From NCBI GenBank assembly GCA_016840125.1, contig JAEOSY010000322.1, positions 44,740-108,739 on the forward strand: a stretch of DNA of 64,000 nucleotides, in the 5' to 3' direction. The stretch comes from Candidatus Helarchaeota archaeon. Lineage in GTDB: Archaea > Asgardarchaeota > Lokiarchaeia > Helarchaeales > HEL-GB-A. Each line of letters opens with the position of its first letter. Position 1 is the stretch's first letter. A program made the translations under genes and the position numbers. This document shows, piece after piece, positions 53,203-61,347 of this stretch. The notes under the pieces are model-generated. The model was given only the letters and a program-made list of their open reading frames with translations, ran no database searches and was not told the origin of the DNA.

Positions 53203-55623
53203 TTATCCTCTGCTGGGAGTCACATCGTCGAGAATTTTTTTGACTATTATTTTTCCCTTGTATTGAGAGATATAATCGAAAAGTCCCTTGCGCCAATAGC
53301 CGGGATCAGGATACATACGATTTTTAAAGGTAAAGGGATTCGGTATTTCGGGAGATAATTCTTGTCCGGATTCTTTTTTGCGTTTTCTAATGCTTAATAT
53401 CTTGTCCTCTTGTAAACTTTTTGGTAGCAGTTGGAACTTCTTAAATTGATAACCGAATAGGGCCTTACCTTGGGTTGCAGATCGGATATCGTCAGCAATT
53501 CCTCCAACTGAACCCTCCGTTTTTACCGCTTCAGATGCTGGAATTTCACCTTGAATTTCTACATTATCGCCCACCTGTACGGTATCTACGACTTTACCGC
53601 GATGTTGTGTTAGGATGGTCATAATTGGGCCCATATAATCCGCGGGAGTTTTCAAGTCAATACGTAAAATAGGCTCGAACAACCCAGGATTTGCAGTCAG
53701 GAAGGAGATATTCAGCGCTGAGAAGGTCATAACGAATATTTGAGCTGATCGAGTATGGGTGGGATCCTCATGGACCGTTGCATCAGTAACGACCGCTTTT
53801 AATCCCATAGCAGGTTCTTTGGCAAGAGCGGCAGCAAAACAAAACTCACGAAAAGTTGCAGTAATATAACCTTTAATTCGATCCAATCTTTGAACTCCTA
53901 CACTACCATTAACCAAGATATTAGCTCCTTCAATTGCCCAAATACGTCTTGCTTCCTTCTTATCCCATCCTGCATCTCTAAGAAAGGCGGCGCGTTCTTT
54001 TTCATCTTGGTACTCTTCAATCTTACCATCCCTAATCAATTTCATGGTTTCCTCATTTAGTGGTTCAATAGATAATTTAAGCCGATTAAGACTCTCAGAA
54101 CCTTTCGTTTGAATCTCCACACCTTTACCTAACAGGGTTTCGTGATAGACCGTTATTGGAGTTCCCACCTTAATTGGAATTTCGTCCTGAATACGTTCTA
54201 CAAGGATTTCAATTTGAAGGGGATCAATCCCACTCAAGATGTATTCACCCGATTCTTCATGCTTCCGAAAGGTTGCCGTAGGATCAGCAAGTACCCACTT
54301 CCGGACAACATCTCCCAGTTTTCCTAAATCCTTAGGATCCTCAGGTTTGATACTCCGGCTCACTACTGGGTCAGAAACATAAAGTATCTTTTCAAATCCT
54401 GGGATTTTATCCTTATGCTCTATTGAAACAAAAGTTTCTCCAGCAGGTTGCATGTCTGGTAATTCCATAGCATAAAGATTTCCCGCGGGAACTTGATCCA
54501 CAGGAAGAAGGCTATCAATTTCCATGACGCCTAATCTTCGAACCCGTGCAGTTCGTTTTGCATTCAAAAGATAGATTTCGTCACCCTGTCGCAAGGTTCC
54601 ACTCCAGATCCGCCCTATAATAGTGGGTCTCTTGGTTTTTGGATGTATAAAGATTTTTGTGATCATCCCTAATAAGGGACCATCCTTATCAATGTTTATA
54701 AGAGAAGCGGCGGTCCATTTCTCGATGTCGTCCTTAACGGTTTCAGGATCTTCAATATTTAATCCCTTTTTTATATCCCCACTCCAAAGTTTCGCCATTC
54801 GATATTTCTGAGCTTCATCAGGGCTCGGGAGATGCTTAATTATTACCTCGAGTAAGGCCTCATCCAGAGGTAAGTTTTTCTTTAACCATTTAATTGGTTC
54901 TTTACTATTGGATTTAATAGCATCGGCATACTTATCTAGAACCAGTTTTGCACTCATTTCCTTTTTCTTTAGCTGAGGAATGGTGAATGCCCAGCCATCC
55001 TTAGCAGAGCCGAAAACGACTTGCCCCTCATCAGCATTGAGAATCCATTTCTTTTTTACTTGTGGAGGGGCGACTTGTTCTATTTCGGTATTTACTTCTT
55101 GAATTATTTGTTGAAACCTCTGGATTATTTTTTCAGGTGGTAATTTAAGTTCCATTATTAACCTATCAACTTTGTTAATGAAAAGAATTGGACGACACCA
55201 TTCTTCGCCTACGCTGAGGTGAATGTTGGTTATTGTTTGGGTCATACATCCCTCTAAAGCATCTACTAGAACTACAGCCCCATCACTACCTCGTAGAGCT
55301 CTAGAAACTTCCCCTGTAAAGGAAATATGCCCCGGAGTATCGTTAATTTCGAGCAGATATGTTTTCCCCTCATATTCATAGTTTAGTAGGGCAACACTCG
55401 TGAAGATGGTAATTCCACGTTCCTGCTCTTCTTCATCGTAATCGGTTAGGCGGCGCTCACCTTCATAGTCATGGCTTAACAATCCTGCGCGCCCCATAAG
55501 ATAGTCACACGCAGTACTTTTCCCATGATCGATATGGGCAGTTATCGAGAAAATACGCCGCAACTCTAACGGGTGTGACTTTATCATTTTTTGAATTTCT
55601 TCTACATTTTTTACTCGGACCAT
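53203..55623 (-). CDS. fusA: Divergent EF-2-type translational GTPase (aEF-2 paralogue)
   Basis: This 806-aa EF-2 family protein is longer than canonical archaeal EF-2 (about 730). G motifs are AHIDHGKST (residues 29-37), DTPGH and NKVD, so GTP binding should be intact. Domain IV is unusual: the diphthamide loop reads HEDPTHTRSAQIF instead of the family's H-x-DAIHRGxxQI. The target histidine is kept but its flanking RG is changed. A C-terminal extension (IRKRKKESGQELSPE onward, about 50 residues) is also present. Many Asgard archaea are known to encode a second, divergent EF-2; this looks like that paralogue. It is convergent with the subtilase gene; its upstream gap of about 200 bases holds no other gene. 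Confidence 0.85.
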   Translation of the reverse strand: MVRVKNVEEIQKMIKSHPLELRRIFSITAHIDHGKSTACDYLMGRAGLLSHDYEGERRLTDYDEEEQERGITIFTSVALLNYEYEGKTYLLEINDTPGHISFTGEVSRALRGSDGAVVLVDALEGCMTQTITNIHLSVGEEWCRPILFINKVDRLIMELKLPPEKIIQRFQQIIQEVNTEIEQVAPPQVKKKWILNADEGQVVFGSAKDGWAFTIPQLKKKEMSAKLVLDKYADAIKSNSKEPIKWLKKNLPLDEALLEVIIKHLPSPDEAQKYRMAKLWSGDIKKGLNIEDPETVKDDIEKWTAASLINIDKDGPLLGMITKIFIHPKTKRPTIIGRIWSGTLRQGDEIYLLNAKRTARVRRLGVMEIDSLLPVDQVPAGNLYAMELPDMQPAGETFVSIEHKDKIPGFEKILYVSDPVVSRSIKPEDPKDLGKLGDVVRKWVLADPTATFRKHEESGEYILSGIDPLQIEILVERIQDEIPIKVGTPITVYHETLLGKGVEIQTKGSESLNRLKLSIEPLNEETMKLIRDGKIEEYQDEKERAAFLRDAGWDKKEARRIWAIEGANILVNGSVGVQRLDRIKGYITATFREFCFAAALAKEPAMGLKAVVTDATVHEDPTHTRSAQIFVMTFSALNISFLTANPGLFEPILRIDLKTPADYMGPIMTILTQHRGKVVDTVQVGDNVEIQGEIPASEAVKTEGSVGGIADDIRSATQGKALFGYQFKKFQLLPKSLQEDKILSIRKRKKESGQELSPEIPNPFTFKNRMYPDPGYWRKGLFDYISQYKGKIIVKKILDDVTPSRG

Positions 55624-55825
55624 TGATAATCAACTTCATTAGTAGCTTAAAATTGAATAATAAATTCTAAAAAAAAGACTATTATTACCCAGAATGAGTT
55701 TTCATCATTTTTTAGAACATTGAACTAGAACAGAATAGACAACATTTAAAGTTTATGGGTTAACACATATTAAAACAGAAAGTTAGTCTAGGCTCATGTT
55801 ATTTAGCTGTGTAGGATAAACTAAA

Positions 55826-56653
55826 ATGAAAATTAAACAGCTTACTGAAAATAGAATCATTCTGACGCTTCCCATGAAGCAGCGTTATTTAGGATTATTG
55901 ATGACTGTATTGGGGATATTTATTCCGGTAGCTCTCTATATTTTTAATGGTTTTCAAATTAATTTTATTTTAAATATAGAATTTGGGGGGTTGATTTTTT
56001 ATACGAGTTTAGGCAGCCTATTGAGTTTAATTATCATTTTTGAGATCCCAAGCATTTTATATTTCTTATCCGTTCATAATAAAATAACGGGATTTGGACA
56101 TATTGTACTATTAATCATTAATATTATCGCATATATCGGAACATATTCCTCCATCTTTGCATTTTCTCCAATTTTATTAGTGGGATTATATCTCTTGGTA
56201 CATTTTAAAACGATTGATTTTAACAAAGATAAAGCGAATATCAGTTATTTTGAACGAATTTTTCTACTTTTCGTTTCTAAATCGGTTATTCCTTTTTCCG
56301 AAATAAAAGAAATTGTATTAGAACATAAAATAGGATTAGGATTTCTTACCAAAGGGAAAAATCCACATCAATATGGGATAAAAATTTATCTATTGGAAAA
56401 GGACCCAGGATTTGAAGATGCAATCATTGCTGATGAAGAAGAGAAAGATGCTCTGGAATTCTATAGACCACAGACCTTACGAAAAACTCTGATTTCAAAA
56501 CCTTTTCTTCTAAATTCAAGTTTAATTAATTTTAAAGGAAGGGAAATGGTGAAAACTAATAGATTGTTAGAGGGTTTGCTGAGATTAATCGAATTTTCTA
56601 AAAGTGAAGAAACTGTTAAAGATAGTATAATTATTAAAAAATTTGAAAGTTAA
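55826..56653 (+). CDS. Four-helix membrane protein with soluble tail
   Basis: The family is not recognised. This 275-aa protein has about four hydrophobic helices in residues 20-135 (GLLMTVLGIFIPVALYIF, GSLLSLIIIFEIPSILYFL). A C-terminal soluble part of about 130 residues (VIPFSEIKEIVLEHKIGLGF) is predicted beta-strand followed by helix and resembles a small PH-type domain. The layout matches the protein encoded at 26137-27027, although residue similarity is low. The URO-D gene follows 12 bases after the stop, suggesting co-transcription. Confidence 0.7.
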   Translation: MKIKQLTENRIILTLPMKQRYLGLLMTVLGIFIPVALYIFNGFQINFILNIEFGGLIFYTSLGSLLSLIIIFEIPSILYFLSVHNKITGFGHIVLLIINIIAYIGTYSSIFAFSPILLVGLYLLVHFKTIDFNKDKANISYFERIFLLFVSKSVIPFSEIKEIVLEHKIGLGFLTKGKNPHQYGIKIYLLEKDPGFEDAIIADEEEKDALEFYRPQTLRKTLISKPFLLNSSLINFKGREMVKTNRLLEGLLRLIEFSKSEETVKDSIIIKKFES

Positions 56654-56665
56654 TAATCTGGTGGA

Positions 56666-57757
56666 ATGATGAGAAGTAAAGAAAGAGTTAAACGGGCATT
56701 AACCTTTGATAAACCTGATAAAGTACCACAATTCTATAGTATATTCGGGGATATATTCCCTCTAATTGCCCTCGAGTCAAACAAATGGCAACCACAAGAA
56801 GAGAATGTCTACCCGTGGTACCTCTCGCCCCTTATCCGCCAATTGAAAGTTCATCGGTGGAAACGCCCCTCATGGACTCTAAAAAAATGGTGGGAAGCGG
56901 AGATTGAGTTGGTCGATCCATGGGGTTGTTATTGGAATAGAACCAAAAACGATCCGACCATGGGTCATCCCGGCAGACCTGTTATAGATACATGGGATAA
57001 AATGGAAGCATGGGAACCGTCGCCTACAATTTTTGACCCGAAAACTTACCGGTTATTCCATTGGTTCTCCAAATTTGCTTATAAAAAGTATCGGGTTGCG
57101 ATAATTAATAGTATTATTTTCATCATGAATCGAGTATCCATGCTTCGCGGATTCACAAATACTTTGATTGATCACCGAAGAAATCCCAAACAATTGCATC
57201 AGTTGATTAAGAAAGTCACGGATTTTATTCTGAGTAATGTAGAGATGGTGATAACCAAATACAAACCGGATGGGATTTGGGCATGTGATGATCTCGGGAC
57301 TCAAGAAGCGCCATTTTTTAGTCCAGAATTATTTAAACAATTTTACTCGGACCCATATAAAAGAATTACTGATTATTGTCATGATCATGGTGTTGATTTC
57401 CATTTGCATAGCTGTGGTAACATTGGAGATTTGATCCCCACTCTAATTGATACTGGTATTGATGCCCTCGAATTTGACTCACCACGTTTGTCAGGCTTTG
57501 ACCGGCTCCGTGAATACCGAGGCAGATTTCCTTTTTGGGCTAGTGTGAATATTCAATCGGTCTATCCAAATGGAACCCCAGAAGAAGTGGAGCAAGAAGT
57601 AAAAGAGATGCTCCGTACTTTTAGCACTCAAGAGGGGGGATTTCTAGCTTATTTCTACTTGGATAGAGATGTCATCAATGTTCCAAAGCGAAATGAAAAA
57701 GCATTTAGGAAAGCCCTCAAAAAATGGGGAAAGTACCCTCTTGAAGTGTTTTCTTAA
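56666..57757 (+). CDS. URO-D superfamily protein (methyltransferase MtaA/CmuC-like)
   Basis: This 363-aa TIM-barrel protein belongs to the uroporphyrinogen decarboxylase/corrinoid methyltransferase superfamily. Seen are SKERVKRALTFDKPDKVP at the start, then FHLHSCGNIGDLIPTLIDTG, which supplies the His and Cys zinc ligands typical of the methyltransferase branch, then GIDALEFDSPR. The zinc-type H-x-C motif argues against a true HemE and for methyl transfer to or from a cobamide. No corrinoid protein gene is adjacent, so the substrate is unknown. The translation start could be either of two tandem ATG codons at 56666/56669. Confidence 0.8.
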   Translation: MMRSKERVKRALTFDKPDKVPQFYSIFGDIFPLIALESNKWQPQEENVYPWYLSPLIRQLKVHRWKRPSWTLKKWWEAEIELVDPWGCYWNRTKNDPTMGHPGRPVIDTWDKMEAWEPSPTIFDPKTYRLFHWFSKFAYKKYRVAIINSIIFIMNRVSMLRGFTNTLIDHRRNPKQLHQLIKKVTDFILSNVEMVITKYKPDGIWACDDLGTQEAPFFSPELFKQFYSDPYKRITDYCHDHGVDFHLHSCGNIGDLIPTLIDTGIDALEFDSPRLSGFDRLREYRGRFPFWASVNIQSVYPNGTPEEVEQEVKEMLRTFSTQEGGFLAYFYLDRDVINVPKRNEKAFRKALKKWGKYPLEVFS

Positions 57758-57779
57758 CGAAAATTATAGAAAATAATTT

Positions 57780-58556
57780 GTGAGAATAATGAGTCAGCTG
57801 TGGCAAGTCATCAACGATGTCATCTCGGACGCTAATTTAATTTTAGAAGTTTTGGATGCCAGAGATCCAAGCGGGACTCGAAGTAAGCGTCTTGAAAAGT
57901 TGATCGCATCTCAAGATGGTAAAACGCTACTTATTGTCTTAAATAAAAGTGATTTAATCCCAAAAGACGTTTCCTTTGAATGGCGAAAATCTTTAGAAAA
58001 AGAACATCCTACAATTGCTATTAGTGCAACACGTGGATTTGAGCGAACGCTTCGTTTATTGCGAAAGAAAATGCTCCAACTGGCTCCTAGCCTCCCTGCT
58101 TATGTTGCAATTGTCGGTTACTCTAATGTTGGGAAAAGTACCATAATTAATGGGTTGAAAGGCGCGAAAGTTGTGGGTACTTCACCTCAAGCGGGTTTTA
58201 CCCGCGGAAAACAATACATCAACTTAACCAAGACTATTCGCTTGATAGATTCACCTGGTATTATTCCAATTGAAGGTGATGAAACTGAAAAAGCATTAAA
58301 AGCTGTAATTACACCTGAAAAAGTTAAAAATGTGGATGCTGTTGTCAAAGAAATCTTGAATCGAGTGGGGTCGGTTTTTTTATCCAAATTTTACAAACTT
58401 CAATTCGATGGAATAGATAGTTTATTAGGGGAACTTGCTAAACGGCGGGGTAGACTACTTTCAGGAGGAGTACCGGATGTTTATGAGGCGGCAAAGATAA
58501 TTATTAGGGATTTCCAGCGGGGTCAGATCCCCTATTACACCCTTCCTAACAGGTAG
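57780..58556 (+). CDS. Circularly permuted GTPase, YlqF/RbgA family
   Basis: The G motifs come in permuted order: G4 NKSD near residue 54, then G1 GYSNVGKST near 112, then G3 DSPG near 156. This is the hallmark of the YlqF/RbgA/Nog2 group, which acts in large ribosomal subunit assembly. The N-terminal EVLDARDPSGTRSKRLEK is also typical. The protein has 258 aa. The frame starts with GTG at 57780; ATG 57789 is an alternative. It lies 22 bases after the URO-D gene; no functional link is evident. Confidence 0.85.
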   Translation: MRIMSQLWQVINDVISDANLILEVLDARDPSGTRSKRLEKLIASQDGKTLLIVLNKSDLIPKDVSFEWRKSLEKEHPTIAISATRGFERTLRLLRKKMLQLAPSLPAYVAIVGYSNVGKSTIINGLKGAKVVGTSPQAGFTRGKQYINLTKTIRLIDSPGIIPIEGDETEKALKAVITPEKVKNVDAVVKEILNRVGSVFLSKFYKLQFDGIDSLLGELAKRRGRLLSGGVPDVYEAAKIIIRDFQRGQIPYYTLPNR

Positions 58557-58560
58557 AGTA

Positions 58561-58974
58561 TTAAGCTAGTATCTCTCGTAATGCTACAATATTGCTATTA
58601 ACCCATTGTTCAAGGATTGATACGTCTGTTTTATAGGAAGCGAGAGCGAAAAAGCTAACATTTTCCAAGATGGGTTTATAAAAAAGAGTTGATCCATAAT
58701 ACCGGATAGTCACATCTCTAATTGTTTCTTCTTCGGATATTTTAGTTAGCGGACCTAGAATTTCAGTTACTTGAGCGGTATATCTCCGAATAACGCTCTC
58801 ATTATTTGCGGAGTATAATATAGGTAGGCCTTTCAATCGTCCATGAGTCCCAATTAATGCGATTATTTCCGAATTGCTCTTTTTCTGCAATTTTTGCATT
58901 TCGGGTTCAAATTCTTTCAGAGTTTCAATCAATTTTCCAGAAAAAAATTCTTTCAATCTCGAAAACAATCCCAC
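58561..58974 (-). CDS. Small Roadblock-like protein
   Basis: This 137-aa protein has a helix-rich N-terminus (LFSRLKEFFSGKLIETLKEF). It is followed by a strand-helix pattern (IIALIGTHGRLKGLPILYSA, then SFFALASYKTDVSILEQWVN) that resembles a divergent Roadblock/LC7 or longin fold. It is last in the four-gene minus-strand group with clear Roadblock and longin-like genes, 17 bases after the upstream stop. The assignment rests on fold pattern and context only. Confidence 0.55.
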   Translation of the reverse strand: MGLFSRLKEFFSGKLIETLKEFEPEMQKLQKKSNSEIIALIGTHGRLKGLPILYSANNESVIRRYTAQVTEILGPLTKISEEETIRDVTIRYYGSTLFYKPILENVSFFALASYKTDVSILEQWVNSNIVALREILA

Positions 58975-58991
58975 TACAAACCACCAGATTT

Positions 58992-59723
58992 TTACCTAGT
59001 TCTTACTATTTTCGATGAGGCTTCTTCGACAAGCAATGTTGCGAGTCCGATTGGTGTGTTTCTGCGTGCAAAACAACACAGTACTAAATTATCATTCACC
59101 TTATGCAAAACAATATAACGTTTTTCATAGTACAAAATGATTTGGTCTAAAACCGTGCTTTTGAATTTCCAGAAAGCATCCATTTGTCCTATAATCAAAT
59201 CTAAAAATTCCTGATTGTGAGCACCTAATAGGGGTACACCACTAATGGAGATTAGCGCGCAATCCAGAATTTCGTTGCTTGAATTTAATTTATTCAATAT
59301 CTCTTGAAATTTAGATTTTTTGGATTCATCTAAATTGAATTGTAACGGATCCATGATAATCTGTTCAATAATTTCATTTAATCCATCGAAATCCTCAGAT
59401 TTACATATCGGATTATTGATAGCTTCTAAATAATTTTGATTGATAATTCCTTTAATCTTAACCAATTTTTGCTGCACATTGATGATACTATCAGCCTTAT
59501 CAAAAATTGCAGCTAGAATGATTTTTTTTCCTGCGACCTCAAACAATATACGGAAGTGACCTATTTCGATATCTTGAACATCAGCATTAAGGAGGCTTTG
59601 AGTAAAGGTGAAAAATGCGGAAAAAAAACCGCTCATCACGGTCTCATCCATATCGATTTGTCCAAAGCTCTTCTTGTATATATTTTCGCCCGTGCGTTTG
59701 AGGAGCAAGAAGTATTGAATCAT
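58992..59723 (-). CDS. Longin-like plus Roadblock-like two-domain protein
   Basis: This 243-aa protein begins with a longin-style beta hairpin (IQYFLLLKRTGENIYKKSFG, then IEIGHFRILFEVAGKKIILAAIFD). It ends with a Roadblock/LC7-like unit (LDCALISISGVPLLGAHNQE, then YIVLHKVNDNLVLCCFARR). Longin and Roadblock proteins are regulators of small Ras-like GTPases and are expanded in Asgard archaea. No GTPase gene is adjacent. It follows the V4R gene on the same strand by 59 bases. Confidence 0.65.
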   Translation of the reverse strand: MIQYFLLLKRTGENIYKKSFGQIDMDETVMSGFFSAFFTFTQSLLNADVQDIEIGHFRILFEVAGKKIILAAIFDKADSIINVQQKLVKIKGIINQNYLEAINNPICKSEDFDGLNEIIEQIIMDPLQFNLDESKKSKFQEILNKLNSSNEILDCALISISGVPLLGAHNQEFLDLIIGQMDAFWKFKSTVLDQIILYYEKRYIVLHKVNDNLVLCCFARRNTPIGLATLLVEEASSKIVRTR

Positions 59724-59782
59724 TTTTTCGTTCCTATAACCTTAATCAATAAAAAAAAGGGAAGTAGAATTTTTAAAACATT

Positions 59783-60232
59783 CTATATTGAGATAGAAAA
59801 ATTACACGAGGGGTCTCTGCTGGCAATTAGACTTTCAGCCTTGAACTTGATGTCACCTAATGCTTTTTTGAGCGCAGTCTCAATCATCCCTTCAGTGTAG
59901 GTACAATACAGCTTGTGAGATATCTGAATCCCTGCACGTCGGAAAGGGCACACTTTGAAGCTTACAGAGACGTTATTACCATCTACTTTATAGGTCACTA
60001 AACCTTCACCTAAACCAGGTTCAATGACATCCTTCACAAGTTTCTCAACGAAATCGGCAGCAGTCCATTTATCGACTTTGTATTTTTTTCTGAGTCGTCT
60101 CTCATATGCCTCGCCTTGCCCTTCTCCCATCAACCTGTAAACCGTCATAACGGATTCAGGTCCCATAACATTAACTAATTCTTTCATTGCCATTTTAAAA
60201 ACTGAGGCTATAAACTTTAACTGACTTGACAT
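59783..60232 (-). CDS. V4R-like small-ligand binding protein
   Basis: This protein of about 149 aa resembles the 4-vinyl reductase (V4R)/hydrocarbon-binding domain: MAMKELVNVMGPESVMTVYR at the start, GLGEGLVTYKVDGNNVSVSF in the middle, then VCPFRRAGIQISHKLYCTYTEG with two cysteines and an His. V4R domains bind small hydrophobic ligands or act as sensor modules. The ORF is open from 60250, but ATG 60232 lies 5 bases after the Roadblock stop with GAGGAA before it and is preferred. It is co-transcribed with the Roadblock gene. Confidence 0.65.
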   Translation of the reverse strand: MSSQLKFIASVFKMAMKELVNVMGPESVMTVYRLMGEGQGEAYERRLRKKYKVDKWTAADFVEKLVKDVIEPGLGEGLVTYKVDGNNVSVSFKVCPFRRAGIQISHKLYCTYTEGMIETALKKALGDIKFKAESLIASRDPSCNFSISI

Positions 60233-60236
60233 CTTT

Positions 60237-60614
60237 TTATTCCTCTTCAACTTTGAAAATTTCAGTTATCTTTTTACTACTATCTTCGATTTCTAATGTT
60301 ACTAATCCAATATTTGGATCTTTATTGGTCAGGGCAACTAAAATTACCCTACCAGCCCCCATAAGAAACATATTCCCCTTATCTATTTCCAATGATAGAC
60401 TTTTGAACAACCCGCTGAATAAGGCTTCGGCAGTTCTTTTGGAAGTACCTAATAATGCGGCAGACATTGCAGCAACCATACGCTCGTTTGCTTCACTTGG
60501 AAGGGCAGAAGCGATTAAGAGTCCGTTAGTTCGAATTACAGCAGAACCATTTATGTCAGGAACTCGTGCTTCTAAATCCGTTAAAATTTTTCTTACATCA
60601 TCTATTTTACTCAT
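60237..60614 (-). CDS. Roadblock/LC7 domain protein
   Basis: This 125-aa protein is essentially one Roadblock/LC7 (MglB-type) domain: VRKILTDLEARVPDINGSAV, IRTNGLLIASALPSEANERM, VAAMSAALLGTSKRTAEAL, then GNMFLMGAGRVILVALTNKD. Such proteins dimerise and act as activators or scaffolds for small GTPases. The strong GGAGG at about 60619-60623 marks ATG 60614. It is the first gene of a minus-strand group with a V4R-like, a longin/Roadblock-like and a small Roadblock-like gene. Confidence 0.9.
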   Translation of the reverse strand: MSKIDDVRKILTDLEARVPDINGSAVIRTNGLLIASALPSEANERMVAAMSAALLGTSKRTAEALFSGLFKSLSLEIDKGNMFLMGAGRVILVALTNKDPNIGLVTLEIEDSSKKITEIFKVEEE

Positions 60615-61347
60615 TCATTTTTCCTCCAAATCTGGTAAAAGCTCTTTACACTTATACTTTTCTATAATTACCTCTTTCTAAATGGATTTATCAGTTTTGA
60701 TAATCAAAGAGGTTCGGTGTATTTTCGTTAGAAGTTTTGCTTTATATAGTTTGTTTTTCTCTCATAAATTACATTTTGGGCTAATATTTATTATTGTAAC
60801 AATGTTATAAGTCCATATTGATTGGGGTTCCACCAACTTAAATGAGAATGGAAGATCCGAACATCTGGATTAAATAGGACATTAAATAATTCAAGGTTTG
60901 TAAATTTGAAGACGGTGTTAGATAAAAATCACATAAAATTAAAGAATAAAATCGAATTCTTATCTGAATATAACCCAGAATACGTATAGCATTTGAAATT
61001 ACTTGGGTGAAAAAGGTAGTATTTAAATTTGTTGGTATTTTCTTGAATTGAAAAAAAACAGAAGAGAGGGGATGCTAATTATGGTTTATACGCTCAAAAT
61101 ATAAGTGAAAATTTTGGAATACTATAAAGAAGTACTTTGAAATTAATTGCAAAAAATTTGATTACAAATCTCTTCTTAAAAACGCTGAGTATGACACAAA
61201 TTTTCTTCGTTCTAATTTTATTTTTATTTATTTTCATGGAAAATCAAGATTAAATAAAATTTAAAAGATTTCAAGAAATTTACACATTAAGTTAATGTAA
61301 TTATTGTTTAATTACTTCAATTAAAAATCGTCAAACATTGGACGTAA
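60615..61347. other. 733-base AT-rich intergenic region
   Basis: No gene is supported. It must hold the promoters of the divergent Roadblock operon and valS. A plus-strand TATA-like TATTTAAATTT at 61019-61029, a purine-rich GAGAGGGGAT at 61064-61073 and ATG at 61081 form a complete start signal, but the frame closes after seven codons. That points to a leader peptide or gene remnant. No tRNA-like fold or long repeat is seen. Confidence 0.5.
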
